From positions 51,929,009 to 51,993,008 of the forward strand of contig CM068585.1 in assembly GCA_035048485.1 (NCBI GenBank): a stretch of DNA of 64,000 nt. Direction: 5' to 3'. The notes below the pieces were generated by a model, which made no database searches, was not told the DNA's origin, and was given only the letters and a program-made list of their open reading frames with translations. Positions 1-10,190 of the stretch are shown piece after piece (position 1 is the first letter of the stretch; every line of letters starts with the position of its first letter). Source of the stretch: Pteria penguin. Lineage: Eukaryota > Mollusca > Bivalvia > Pterioida > Pteriidae. The translations under genes were made by a program, and so were the position numbers.

Positions 1-354
1 ACTTTTGTAACCACTTAACACCAATATGTGAGCGATGAATGCATTTAAACGAGCAACAGTTTTCGGCACCGTCAAATGCACCCATCTTATGGGCTTTTGC
101 ATACAGTTAAATAGTTACCTGTCATGAGATCAAGCGATAGCAAACCATACCTGCCCATGAAACAAACAAAAACCATAACAAGATAGTGAGAAATACTTAA
201 CGTCTTATAGGTCAGGTCTACATCGATATTTCCACTGTCTTCGGCAATATGCATGACGGACGTCATCAAAACATACCAACCGTACAGACATCTTAAGAAT
301 CAGTTTGCATATGGACATTAATAATATTAATAACGAAAATGGGGAAGACAGTTA
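1..354. other. No gene recognised
   Basis: A+T-rich sequence with only a short open frame (87-269, minus) that shows no recognisable motif. If the LINE at 355-3490 were intact, its reverse transcriptase would lie here on the minus strand, but I find no RT motif. The LINE copy therefore appears cut off shortly after the EN-RT linker. Confidence 0.5.
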
Positions 355-582
355 TCAGAAGAAAAGTGTTTCGAAAAAGGTCTCCCCTAAACAATTAGCA
401 ATATAGTGTTTATATGTTAAAACATCAGAATTATGAAGAAGATGTTTAACAGTATTTGAAGTACATCTGCCTTTAATTTTATTTATCATCTTCCACACCT
501 GATGAGTAGGCGTGCGAGTATCGACTTTCGCAGTAACGTTAAGGCACTCCACGACGTCATTACAATCTACTGAACACCGCAT
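355..582 (-). pseudogene. LINE segment between endonuclease and RT
   Basis: The short open frame contains TPTHQVWKMINKIKG, a motif that in Jockey-type pol proteins precedes the reverse transcriptase, followed by a region ending at LGETF that normally leads into the RT thumb/palm. The matching preceding part, PWFDDTCKSVIRDRKKA, is found at about 1390-1290, so roughly 600 bp of foreign sequence separates two pieces that should be adjacent. A frameshift lies near 370 (LGETF then KHFSSDN in another frame). No RT catalytic motif follows before the window edge. Confidence 0.65.
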
Positions 583-691
583 AACAAATTGAGTAAAGAT
601 TATTTCTGGATTATCGGTTAAAATGCAAACAGTTTAACACGTCTAAACTCTTTTAGCTATCTTAATTTTATCTTTAGCTATATATATGTTG

Positions 692-719
692 TATATAGCA
701 ATCACGTGATTGCTATATA
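692..719. repeat. 28-bp perfect palindrome centred on CACGTG
   Basis: Both arms match exactly around the centre at 705/706: the sequence reads TATATAGCAATCAC and then its exact complement. It sits in the sequence that interrupts the LINE. It could form a hairpin or cruciform, or be an E-box-type protein site; no gene start is recognisable nearby. Confidence 0.7.
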
Positions 720-764
720 TAAAAGATATGTAGTATTAACAACAAACATTCAAAACATGCAAGG

Positions 765-875
765 GTTTATTGCCCAATTTGGTAATCAAATTTTGTTGTA
801 AACAATAAATGGAAGCCTATCAATACTATTTATAGCTGTACCCAACTTATAAAACACGTAATTGTATATGAAAGG
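765..875. repeat. Dispersed repeat, copy 1 (second copy near 21.2 kb)
   Basis: The stretch with TTGGTAATCA, then ATGGAAGCCT and then CCAACTTATAA is matched in the same order and spacing at 21210-21305 (TTGGTAATCA, ATGGAAGCCT, CCAACTCATAA). This copy lies inside the block that splits the LINE linker, so it belongs to an element inserted after the LINE. Its full boundaries were not resolved. Confidence 0.6.
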
Positions 876-1559
876 TGGGGTGGAATTGCTGAATGGTGTA
901 AGTTTACAACCCGTGGTCTAATGGAATTGAAATTCTGTTGATATTTTAAAATCTAAAGTTAGGCCCAGCAAGACGCATTTCAAATAGATGTAGAACAGTC
1001 TTTATGTGAAATTACACGGCAAATGGAGTTGAGGAAAAGTTTGCACTACATAATTTTTCTTGGCATGTTGAAAGTTGCAGTTTATCCCTCTTCATATAAT
1101 TCTTTGAACCATAGAGACGTCACAATGACGTCATGTTGTGTTTTGGCGGGTTTTCTGTAACATTATATAATTGTGTATTGTCTTAACGCAGCTGCGTTGG
1201 AGACATACTTTCTCCGTTATAAACGTTTGCTATGATTAATTCTGCGCCCGACAGCAGCTCTACACTGGCGAACTTTATTTAAATTAGAAGTAATAGGATG
1301 CTTTTTGAATACCTTTTAGGCCTTTTTACGATCTCGGATAACACTTTTGCAAGTATCGTCAAACCAAGGATTATATTTCTTTTTTTGAAAAGTAGAGGGT
1401 TTGGGAATATTCTTTTCACAAATCAAGTGTATTTGTAAACGAAAGAATAGGATCAGTTTTATTCAAATGATTTACTTGATTTAGATCTGAAAGACAATCC
1501 GATTGGAATTGATTCCAGTCAGCTTTATTTAGCTTCCAACGTGGAACACATGTATTACT

Positions 1560-2218
1560 TCATGCAACATTACTTTTTAATGTAAGTGGAAAATGATCAA
1601 TTCCACACAAATCGTCATGAACTGACCACACAAAATCAGTAAAAAGCGATGGATCAGTTATAGTAAGATCTATTAAAGTATAAGTATCATGTCCTGGATG
1701 TAAATAGGCACTAGTCACATCATTAAAGACACATAAACCATGTTTTGCTATACCCTCTTCAATTATATTTCCTTTGGCGTCATTACGGTCACTGCTCCAC
1801 AAAATGTTGTGAGCATTAAAATCACCCAATATAATAAATGGTTTAGGTAGCTGTTCAACCAAGTTGTCCAATTCTCTACGATCTATATTTAATGTTGGAG
1901 GAAAATATATTAAACGTTATTGTTTTATGTAATGTAACACGCACAGCGATAGCTTGTAAAGGTGTGTTTAAAGTAACACGACTATGCAACATAGAATTTC
2001 TAATAAAATTTGACAAGCCACCCGCAGCTCTGTCATTATTACTATAAACATTATATTGTGAAAAAAAAAATTAATTGAAAAGAATCAGTGTCTTTAATAT
2101 GGGTCTCTTTTAAACATAATACTGCTGGAGAGATTTTTTGTTCGAGAATTTTCAACACATTAAAATTAACTTTTAAACCTCTACATTTCCACTGAATTAT
2201 ATTATCCGAATTATTCAT
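1560..2218 (-). pseudogene. LINE AP-endonuclease domain, decayed
   Basis: The endonuclease nicks target DNA to prime reverse transcription. The start chosen is ATG at 2218, because it leads directly into the family N-terminus (IIQWKCRGLK, carrying the conserved asparagine region) followed by LCLKETH, the catalytic glutamate motif. A poly-A slippage region near 2060-2075 breaks the frame. The sequence then continues as NDRAAGGLSNFIRN, and the long open part 1871-1560 carries IILGDFNAHNILWSS (GDFNAH motif), LIDLTITDPSLF and GIDHFPL, the late EN motifs with the catalytic Asp-His. Domain order is complete but not in one frame. It lies between ORF1 and the linker of the same element. Confidence 0.8.
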
Positions 2219-2407
2219 TCGTTTTTGAGACGAGCAATAGAAGGTTTGCGACCTCTTTTAGTTGGGGGTTTGCTACAAATCCGTGTATTGACATTGTGAG
2301 AATTCTCACTAACTCGTATATTAGGAACAGAAGGATGTACTTCATCCTCCTCTCCTAAAACACCTAATCTATTTTTCGTAGCTGCGTCTGAAACAAGTAT
2401 TAGAAGA

Positions 2408-3490
2408 TTATTTATTTGTGTTACTTTTTTGTATTTTTTTCGATGACTGACTCGGTTTTGTGGGCACAGATAGTTTTACATGCAAAGATGACGCTTGAGA
2501 TGACTTTGATGATGAGGTCGAGGAACTTTTTATATTGAAAGATGCACTTGATAATTCAGTTTGAATACCGCAAATTTCAGTTTGACAACCAACAGTTACT
2601 GCTTTCTTTGTGAAAACGGCAGCAGCGTAAATATTTTTTGACGATAAACGAGCATGGGAAGCATTATACAACGTTCTTGCATCGTAAAAAGAAACACCTC
2701 TCAACTTTTATTTTTATAATTTAAACTTTGCGTAAATACGCGGGACATTGTTTCGGGGATGAACTGTGTTTCCCCTTACAATTCACTCAAAAGGATGTGC
2801 AGTCTGAAGGTATGTAAAATGGGATTCCCCTTGATCCATGACTTCACCATCAAAATTCATCTACAACTATATTTTCAACTTCTTCATGACAACGACGATG
2901 ACATATACTTTATTTTGCGATTGCATCTGTACCGCGAATGGCCAAATCTTTGACAACTTAAACAGCGCAACGGTGATGGATGATATAATTCGACGATGGC
3001 TGTAACATAGCCTAGTTTTATTTTCGGGGGTACAGAGGGTGTACTAAACGTAAGGAGGAAAGTATTTGTTTTAATGTCTTTGCCATCGTTTTTGATTATA
3101 AATCGTCGTACACATATGACTTTCTGGCTCTTCAATTCCGCGAGTATTGTTTCATCTGATAACAAAGTGAGAGTCCTATCCTTATCTCTCTAAATACCGC
3201 GACACGTATTGAGCGTGTGATGAACAGACATCTTTACAGGTATGTGACAAATGTTGTCCAATGTTTGTAAATTGGGTGATTGTTGTTTCTTCAAGCATTC
3301 GACTATAAGACGTCCGTTCCTTTGCTTGGTAAGGTTTTTAATTGTTCCAGCAATAGATTGAATAGTTTTATTAACTAAGAAAGGCGAAGCTTCAGCTAAA
3401 GCACCATCTTCAGAAGATATCACCAGAAAACGAGACCAGTCATCATCAGGTTGTACAACAATATTATCAATATTGTCCAAAGGACGTTTT
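2408..3490 (-). pseudogene. LINE ORF1 (gag-like RNA-binding protein), decayed
   Basis: ORF1 proteins of Jockey-type elements bind the element RNA as a ribonucleoprotein. Here the reading starts near 3480 (LDNIDNIVVQPDDDWSRF). It is stopped after HTLNTCRGI by a TAG near 3193, resumes in frame at RDKDRTLTLLSDE, and reaches a CCHC knuckle CLSCQRFGHSRYRC near 2920-2960. A second cysteine cluster (NCKGKHSSS..QCPAY) follows after further stops. The C-terminal part (2704-2408, RGVSFYDARTLYNASH and a serine-rich tail) sits in a shifted frame. The layout is diagnostic of Jockey ORF1; the disruptions show it no longer makes a full protein. The endonuclease ORF starts about 190 bases downstream on the same strand. 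Confidence 0.75.
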
Positions 3491-4500
3491 CATTTATTCA
3501 AAGTTTGGTGGTTTTGTGTAGAGAACGCTATGAGAAAAGATTAATATTCATTCCCACATCCACCCATCCTCCAGGAAGTGTCTACAGGGACCGGACAATA
3601 CACTGGATCTCCAAGAGCAATGCACTGGAGTGGTTGTGAGAGTACACTCGACCATAAAGTAAAGAAATGCATTTAATTGCAGAAATAGTAGCTCGGGTAC
3701 CAGTCGAGAAACATTTCATAACAGTATATGACATGCAAATACTTTAAATTTACAATCGACTGCCCCTAAGCCACCGCCTTCTCAAATGAAAAATAGGAAG
3801 ACGCAATAAATGACATTAAACTAGTCAAAACTACACAATATATATAGTATACTAAGATGGAATATGAAAGACAAATGAGGGCTTGGCATGACATAGCCGA
3901 TTGATCAGGATCGGGCCTATTCGACCGCCCGTCTGGCCGAAGTAAAAGCCAAATTGAAGTGTTGGACACAAACAAACGGTAGTTTGAAAATATCCTTAGT
4001 CACCAGGATTCCGTCCCCCAACGGCAAGTGTCGCATCCTACAGCAAACAGGGTGCCTTATTTGGTCTATACAACTACTAGCAAGAGGGTGCTTAGGAATC
4101 TTTCATAAGACTTCGCCGGGTGCCTCATTTAGTAGACTCATACGACATGCAAGAGGTACGGGGGTCCTATTCTTATCACCCCGGGAATCACACGGGGGAT
4201 TTATGCTATGAAAATAATACAATATTTAAAATTGACTTAAAATGAGAAAAAAAAACCAAACAAAACAAAACATTAATTTGACAAAGAAAGATCTTTCTAA
4301 ACTGTGATGAACATTAATAAATGGACTTTAAAAATTGAATTATATAAATAATGTATAAGAATAACGCATGGCTGAAAACACATGACTAGAACATTTTTAA
4401 ATGCATAATATATAACAAACTTTTATGAAATAAAAGCATAAACAATGAAGAGTTTAATTGTTAATTATATGAATGTTTCAATCAAATTAACTAGTCTCAT
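3491..4500. other. Intergenic stretch, nothing recognised
   Basis: Short open frames on both strands (for example 3954-4211 plus and 3766-3975 minus) show no known motif. The stretch 4050-4210 is relatively G+C rich and could be a fragment of a repeat, but I cannot name it. Confidence 0.4.
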
Positions 4501-4515
4501 AGTCATCAAGTGTCT

Positions 4516-5560
4516 TTAGTTTGTTGATAATTCCACCAGCTTAGGTTGTAATTTGATTGTCAGTGCGGGGAGACTGCCGCGCGATTCATCGGATCGGTTA
4601 TCAGGTTGAACTGTCGGTTTAGAACCAGAGGGATTCGGTCTGGCATCATCACAGATATTATGGAGGTCCAGAAATGTCGCTGATTTGAACATGGTTTCAC
4701 TGTATGTTTTATACGGTGTCCTCTGAATGAATCGTCTATTACGGCGAAACAATCCTTTAGGAGTACCATTTTATAATACCGATAGTGTTCATATCTTTTC
4801 TAGTAAATGGTTGAGAGCCATGCGTTTTATTGTACGACTCCCGCATGCGCTTCTTGTATCTGGCGTCACGTGACCTTTTTGATCCGATTCAGGCCATTCA
4901 GGCTTAATAGTTTTTGGTAATACAGATAAGAACGTCCTGATTTTCCAACTCATATTTAATTTAACGGGGGTGCAATCGGAGTAGCTCTGTACGACATTAA
5001 AGCTGCAAACAAGTATTTCTGACGTGAGTATGTTCATGGGTTTTATGACGCGCTGTTGGCCTATGGGTAGTAGGGACTTGAGGAAAATTGACGGAATTTG
5101 ATGTTTTCCGCCAAATGTTTGAATTTTTCCGAGGTAAGCTGAGCGCCGTTATCCGAGATTAGCTCCTCAGGAAATATCCATCGGGAGAATGTTTTGAAAT
5201 CTGCTGGTTATTGGAGAACTTGTGATATTTTGCAAATAAACAATTTCTAGAAAACGCGAGTAATAATCTGTAACTACGTGAAAATGTTTGCCATCGTTTT
5301 CGCAGAAATCTGCAGCTACTTTTTGGCATAATCGACTTGGTAATGTTGTAGTATGAAGCGGCTCTCTATGGTCTGTGTTTCTTACAGAAAACAGACTTCT
5401 CGTTCAAATTATGTAAATCTTCGGTAATCCCCGTCACCTTACTTACCCTTGTGCTCTTGCGATGTATTTGTTAAGTCACAATTGTCCGTCATGTATGATG
5501 GCTAAGATATCTGATATGACGGCATCTGGTATCACAACCCTGTTCCGGTAAAGCAGTAAT
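4516..5560 (-). pseudogene. Ty3-type integrase, multiple stops
   Basis: Reading the minus strand from about 5545, fragments of the integrase are recognisable: a degraded zinc-finger region, then KVAADFCENDGKHFHVVTDYY (first catalytic Asp region), then SDNGAQLTSEKFKHLAENI and SSPYYP (second catalytic Asp and the conserved SPYYPQ motif). A C-terminal tail at 4752-4516 has RRNRRFIQRTP, resembling the RRNRRHL end of Ty3 integrases. Stops separate all blocks. No LTR was recognised downstream of 4516. Confidence 0.65.
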
Positions 5561-5570
5561 CCTTGAGATA

Positions 5571-6085
5571 TTAATCGACGCTTCTCGAATTATGGTAATC
5601 CTTAAGCTCTGACTTTACTTGACTAGCGTACGCCGGCCATCTGTATTTTGTAAAATTCATTACTTCCTGTATATTTGAGTCGTTTTCGGTCGCATTCTGT
5701 ATTTTTGTGAGTCTGCTATCACAAAGTGGGTGCATGTTATCAATACATGTAGTGTAGAACTCCACCTCATCGATATGATTGATGTTTTTGAGTCACTGGT
5801 CCTCCTGGGCACCTGGTCTCACCTCTGAGTTCCAGGGGTCCGTGAATGACCACTGTGGTACATTGTTGTTAGTGTCATAGTCATGTGGCACCAGTTACTT
5901 TCGTTTTTTATATCGATCGATGGACACGATAATGTGTTTGGTGCTACTACTAATTTACCTAGACCATATTATATGTTCGGACACGCATCCTCTGAGATCT
6001 GATTAGCACTCTTATCAAGATCTCGATTATCTAGTAGCGGTACAATTTTTGTGATCGGTTTGCTGTAAGAACGAGTCTTAACTTA
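5571..6085 (-). pseudogene. RNase H C-terminus and integrase linker, split by a repeat
   Basis: Beyond the stop at 6086 the minus strand still encodes, in shifted frames, KPITKIVPLLDNRDLDKS and GKLVVAPNTLS, the end of the Ty3 RNase H/tether. After the inserted short repeat (5797-5905) the reading resumes with INHIDEVEFYTTCIDNMHPL and, at 5765-5571, TKIQNATENDSNIQEVMNF, typical of the region before the integrase zinc finger. The two sides of the insertion belong together, so the short repeat arrived after the Ty3 element. Confidence 0.6.
5797..5905. repeat. Short dispersed repeat (CACCTGGTCTCACCTC family) nested in Ty3
   Basis: It contains GGGCACCTGGTCTCACCTCT, GGGGTCCGTGAATG and TACATTGTTGTTAGTG and ends at GTTACTTTCG. 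The same ordered words recur at 17.75, 18.03-18.15, 58.46-58.75 and 58.94-59.07 kb, and inverted at about 37.91-38.00 kb. It interrupts Ty3 coding sequence, which makes its boundaries fairly sharp here. Confidence 0.75.
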
Positions 6086-6850
6086 CTAAATACCATAAAA
6101 ACTTTTCACATGCGAATAATGACACGAGACACTCCCTCTCTTTCTTTGCGTAGTTTCTATCTGTGTTGGTGATATTTTTAGATCAAAACGCAAACGTTTG
6201 GATTCTCCGTTCAAAACTTGCAATAACGTAACCCCCATATCGAAAATACTGGCGCATGCACTTACGAACGTGGGTTTGTTTTGGTCATAATAACTAAGAG
6301 TAGGCGCACTAAAATCCTTAATTTTAGCGAATGCACTGTCCTGCATATGTCTCCAGATCCAGTTAACGTCTGCTTTTAGCAGGTCTGTCAATGGGCTTAT
6401 GTTGGTTTCAAGATCAGGTATGAGCCTGCCTAAATAGTTAATCATACCCACTATGCGACGAAATTCAAAGACGTTGGTTGGTGAGGGCAATGCACTTATA
6501 ACCTCTACTCCATCTGGACTGGGTTGAAAAATTTCTGAGGCGGGCGTTATTCCGAATGATATACTTTTAAACCAGTACCTTCCGAACGGCGTAACGAAGG
6601 TAGTAGGCTCGTAACTTTCAGTATGAAAATGTATGTGATGAAACCCTCTTGATATGCCCAGTTTCGAAAATATTGTTGCCCTTGCGAGACGCGGTGCAAT
6701 ATCATCCAGGTTGGATGGCATATTATGCTTTCTTTTCATGGCCTAGTTTAATTTCTTTAAGTCCACACAAATGCATAACTTTCCGTTGTGCATGACCACA
6801 GGCACAATTTGAGCACACCAATCCCTTGGACGACTCACTTTCTTTGAACA
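6086..6850 (-). pseudogene. Ty3-type reverse transcriptase/RNase H, catalytic palm deleted
   Basis: The N-terminal part before the first ATG is readable: SRPRDWCAQIVPVVMHNGK, then CVDLKKLN and an in-frame stop, then the open frame from 6739. It continues through LDDIAPRLARATIFSKLG. Family members have FSKLD here, so the first catalytic aspartate is glycine. TTFVTPFGRYWFKSISFGI follows, then EIFQ joins directly to SPDGVEVISALPSPT. The family segment holding the Y-x-D-D active site should lie between these, so it has been deleted cleanly in frame. The RNase H part follows (NYLGRLIPDLETNISPLTDLL, FSAPTLSYYDQNKPTFVSAC). The protein could not be catalytically active. Confidence 0.8.
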
Positions 6851-6860
6851 TAAAAAAATA

Positions 6861-7261
6861 TTTACAGGCTAGTTAACTTCTGACATCACACCAGTTAGTT
6901 TACTGCTGACACCATATTTAACGTCCGCACATTTGGAGAATAACATGACCCCGCCATACTATTCAATATTTATTGGAAAACTGACAGCACAAGGTATTTA
7001 CAAAGAATAATGACGTAGTACATAATTTCAAAGAGCGATAACTCTAACATATATGATTATTAAACACTATCATTCATAATTATGTAACCTCATCTTAAAT
7101 TTGTGGATCGTTTAGATTCTAGATGAGTTATGGTTATCTTTGCCATTTTGACTGGTCACTGAGATTGAATCTGTAGAATCTACTGAAAATTGTCAGTCTT
7201 TGACTTAAAGATAGATATATTTGATTTCTATATTTGTTGTGACGAATGAGTGAAAAGTATA
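6861..7261. other. Intergenic, nothing recognised
   Basis: A+T-rich sequence without a recognisable coding block. The missing 5' part of the Ty3 element (protease, gag, LTR) would be expected here but is not visible. Confidence 0.4.
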
Positions 7262-7510
7262 CTCATAATGATAAGCATATAAAATAAGGGTTTTTGTTTT
7301 CATTTACCAGCAGTAAGGCAGTGTGAAAAGATCTAGATTCATCGGTCGCTGGCCTTAGATTATGATTTATCCCATTTATGACTTCAGTTATAATATGCTT
7401 TGGGATTCTAAACAGACCAATCAGTTCACCGTCCGTTAGCACTTTCAAAAGCTTACTCCTGTCTCTGAAAACTCTCTCTCGTCTTGTATTTCCTCGATTT
7501 CTCCTCTCAG
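7262..7510 (-). pseudogene. PIF/Harbinger transposase N-terminal fragment
   Basis: The minus-strand reading begins before the first ATG with RERVFRDRSKLLKVL and continues DGELIGLFRIPKHIITEVI then LRPATDESRSFHTALLLV. This matches the N-terminal region of Harbinger-type transposases: RVFRDR..., a D-E-L-I-x-x-[YF]R-[IL] block, and an R-x-T-x-x-S-R-[SA] block before the catalytic domain. The following frame ends at 7263, and no DDE catalytic motifs follow. It is a single exon-sized relic, or one exon of a longer gene whose other parts are not found nearby. Confidence 0.6.
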
Positions 7511-8457
7511 TTATTAAAACCGGCGCGTTTAATTTATTTGTAAAGTAGTTGAAATGTAAAGTTCTACAGCATTTCTAAGATGAAGTAAATTTACAAGGTA
7601 ATTTACAATAAATACCACTCTACGATGTTTAATAAAACTCGAAATACACGCAAGCTAGGTCAACGTCTATGTTTGGGTTTACGGCCTTTAGTGAAGCTTA
7701 CTCATATTTTATAAATTGTATTCCACTCTTCCAAAATATGCGGATGTGAACATGAGATAAAAGATTTATAACATGGAAGCATCTTTATTTCTGAGAAGCC
7801 ATTCGTGTATATTTCATCATGAACAAACAATTTAGAGTCTTTGTTATTTTCAAGAACAATGAATGTAAAATTTCAACATTTATAAATGGCACACTTCTAA
7901 ACAATCATACATAACCTCTACTTTCAGATTAAGGACAGCATTAAATTAAAAAGGGATATCTGAATTATAAATTTTATGTATTTATTTATTTTTTCGTCCA
8001 TTTACTTAGCAAACAATGTTTTTAATGGAACGTAGTAGAAGTATTACCTCCGAATTTCACAAGTGCAAGTGACCTTTTCATCATTTTCAAACAACTTACG
8101 CATCGTCCAATTAAGTAAGTTATTATTTATGTATTTATCTATATAGTTTTTTCTGGCTTTTATTTATACACTATTTGTTTGTCAAAAACGCGACTGAAAA
8201 CTTCCCAATAATTATTTGGCGTTAAAATGAAATTGATCATAATATAAGAACAGATTCTGCCCTTTATACCTCTTGTTATATTTCCTCTTCGTAACCTTCA
8301 TATCAAGAACGATGATCATTAGAGTATACGTATTTTTACTTTTACATCCTCAACAGACGAGGAAGTAGAGCATTATTCATATGTCATTTATAACATAATG
8401 TGAAAAGCACTTTTTATTTGATATTTTAGGAACACAGTAAGGATTGTTAAGTCGATA
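7511..8457. other. A+T-rich spacer, nothing recognised
   Basis: No coding block, SINE promoter or long repeat was recognised on either strand. Confidence 0.4.
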
Positions 8458-8712
8458 ATGATAAGTCTCGCTTATTCTATCAGGTGTAACTGTATTATTA
8501 TTATTTATATCATAATGTCTAATAAAAATCATCACACATTTGGTTGCCCGCAGGATGAGTCTTCATGGAGGAATCGAAAATCTGTTTTTCAATGCAAATT
8601 TTTGGAATATCTTTGTGGGATTTCAGTACACGGTACAAAGATGGAGTTCTGTACGTTACTAAATTTCATGGAAAAGGGGCTACGTGCATTGTATTACTTA
8701 TTTACTTTTTAA
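8458..8712 (+). pseudogene. First exon of secreted cysteine-rich family, decayed copy
   Basis: The translation has a hydrophobic N-terminus, then CPQDESSWRNRKSVFQC, LCGISVHG and KMEFC. It aligns over its whole length with the first exon at 23599-23821 on the other strand (CPENNRSWKERESVFPC, HCGISIHGREMEFC) and, more distantly, with the exon at 42371-42614. In those two the exon ends at a gtaagt donor in phase 1. Here the corresponding site after FMEKG reads ctacgtgcat, which lacks a consensus donor, and no second exon is visible downstream to 9.4 kb. I read this as a non-functional duplicate; use of a weak donor cannot be excluded. Confidence 0.6.
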
Positions 8713-9870
8713 ATGATAACCTTTTAGTTTTGAATTAGGTTGATTAAATGTTGGAATCTGCAATAATTTAATAATGATTTTTTTTTTCGATCTTTGTCTC
8801 ATTTCATGCACATTGTATACATACCATTATCTAAATATTAGTTAATATTTAATCGATAATCAACCACAACGCCGCCTTTAAATCAATATACACCCTTACA
8901 TTGCTATGTTGGAACTTTCCCTCATTATCTCCCATTATTTTGACTCTTTCAGTCATAAATAATTATGATAGAAATACTTCTTCATTTCATTGCTTAAAAC
9001 CATTTTCATTCAATCCCCCAACTTTGTCTTGAACTTTAGTCCAACTTTAGCACCGTCTCTTTTTTTTTTAATTACTTCTCTCTGTTTTAAATTTTATAAA
9101 CGATGTGCAAAGACATAATTAATATAGTTCTTTACATTTGAATTTGAAATCATTTGCTGTCAAAAGAGGTAAACTAAATAAGAGATTAGTAAAATAAATG
9201 AAAAGGTGAGTTTTTACAAAACAATTGGACAAAGATGTATTATTATTTAAATCCAGGAATGTGATAGAAATGTAACCTGTAACTCGTTTTGTAAATGTGA
9301 AATTGTTATTTCAAATACTAATACTAAAATTTTCAATTGACTACTCTAGTTATGTATTACCTTATTATTACTGTTATAATAAACTGTTCCACGTATATAA
9401 AGTAGTTGCAGGTAGACAACTAATGGGCATTTTACTCATATTTTACTGAAGTATAAGATGGCAGATATCCATTGCTATTTGCTATCAATATTTAAAAATA
9501 AGAGTTTCATTGTCATTGATAGGGCTATTTATACATTTTTAAATGTGTGTCCTTTGATTGTGCTGCTTTTGCGGTTAGGGGGAAGGTGTGCGCCCGTAAA
9601 CCGGTTAACCACACCAATTAAGTGGCATTTGTTACTTCAATTGACCGTTTAAAGCCGGTATCGTAACCGCAGCACAATCAAATGTTTTTGTAATGTCGTT
9701 CTGTGTACATTATGCTCTTGTCAGTTTTTGTGTGCAGGTTATTGGTGATTTTTGTCATACAGCTTTGTCAGATGTCTTGTTTTCTCTTCTATATGTCTGC
9801 AATTGTTATGCATAAATGTTTGTCATTGAATGTAAATCTAATTCTTCATATAATAAATATTAGAAAATGT
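8713..9870. other. Spacer without recognised gene
   Basis: It contains several short open frames without motifs. A 30-bp word at about 9746-9782 (TTTTGTCATACAGCTTTGTC then AGATGTCTT) recurs at about 53636-53665, so part of this stretch belongs to an unresolved dispersed repeat. Confidence 0.5.
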
Positions 9871-9874
9871 AATG

Positions 9875-10190
9875 TTATAATTTTGTGCACCAGATGGATA
9901 TGTCGACATTTTCTGTATCTTCAGTGATGCCCATGACCGAATGACTGGAATTGTGCTAATATAGATATTGGAATGAAAGAGTTTAAACCTAGTGGCCGAA
10001 AAACTGATACAAAAAATCAATCTACTGACAGATTTAAGCATGAATGATTTACAAAATTTCAAGACTGACAACTATAAGTAAAAATTTCACGTCTGTATAA
10101 AATCACTGACAACTTCAATAATGATGTGTTCGTCCAACTGCAGTGACACAGGCGCAGTGGCTATAATAGATATTAGAAACTTTCTGTGTC
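9875..10190. repeat. Dispersed ~310-bp repeat, copy 1 (second in the 24.6-kb element)
   Basis: The ordered words TTTTGTGCACCA, CGACATTTTC, GATGCCCATGACCGAATGAC, then CCGAAAAACTGAT and finally GCAGTGACACAGGCGCAGTG, with a following TATAATA, are matched by a similar ordered set at 24570-24900. Similarity is moderate (a diverged family). It is non-coding. Confidence 0.6.

Larger units (their letters stand above)
355..3490 (-). mobile_element. Jockey-type non-LTR retrotransposon, decayed and interrupted
   Basis: Read on the minus strand, this copy keeps LINE gene order: gag-like ORF1 (about 3490-2408), AP-type endonuclease (2218-1560), EN-RT linker (about 1420-1190), then the segment just before the RT (582-355). 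No RT palm motif is present, so the 3' half is missing from this copy. The linker is split by about 600 bp of unrelated sequence (roughly 590-1190) containing a repeat also found near 21.2 kb. Stops and frameshifts occur in ORF1, EN and linker, so it is not autonomous. The Jockey assignment rests on the ORF1 zinc knuckles and the linker motif PWFDDTCKSVIRDRKKA; a CR1-type relative is possible. Confidence 0.8.
4516..6860 (-). mobile_element. Ty3-type LTR retrotransposon pol, internally deleted
   Basis: On the minus strand the parts follow the order reverse transcriptase, RNase H, integrase zinc/linker, integrase core, C-terminal tail. This is the Ty3 (Metaviridae-like) order, with integrase after RNase H. 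LTRs, gag and protease are not recognisable. The RT lost its catalytic segment, the integrase is broken by several stops, and a ~110-bp short repeat is inserted near 5797-5905. It is a fossil element. Clade assignment beyond Ty3-type is not attempted. Confidence 0.8.
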
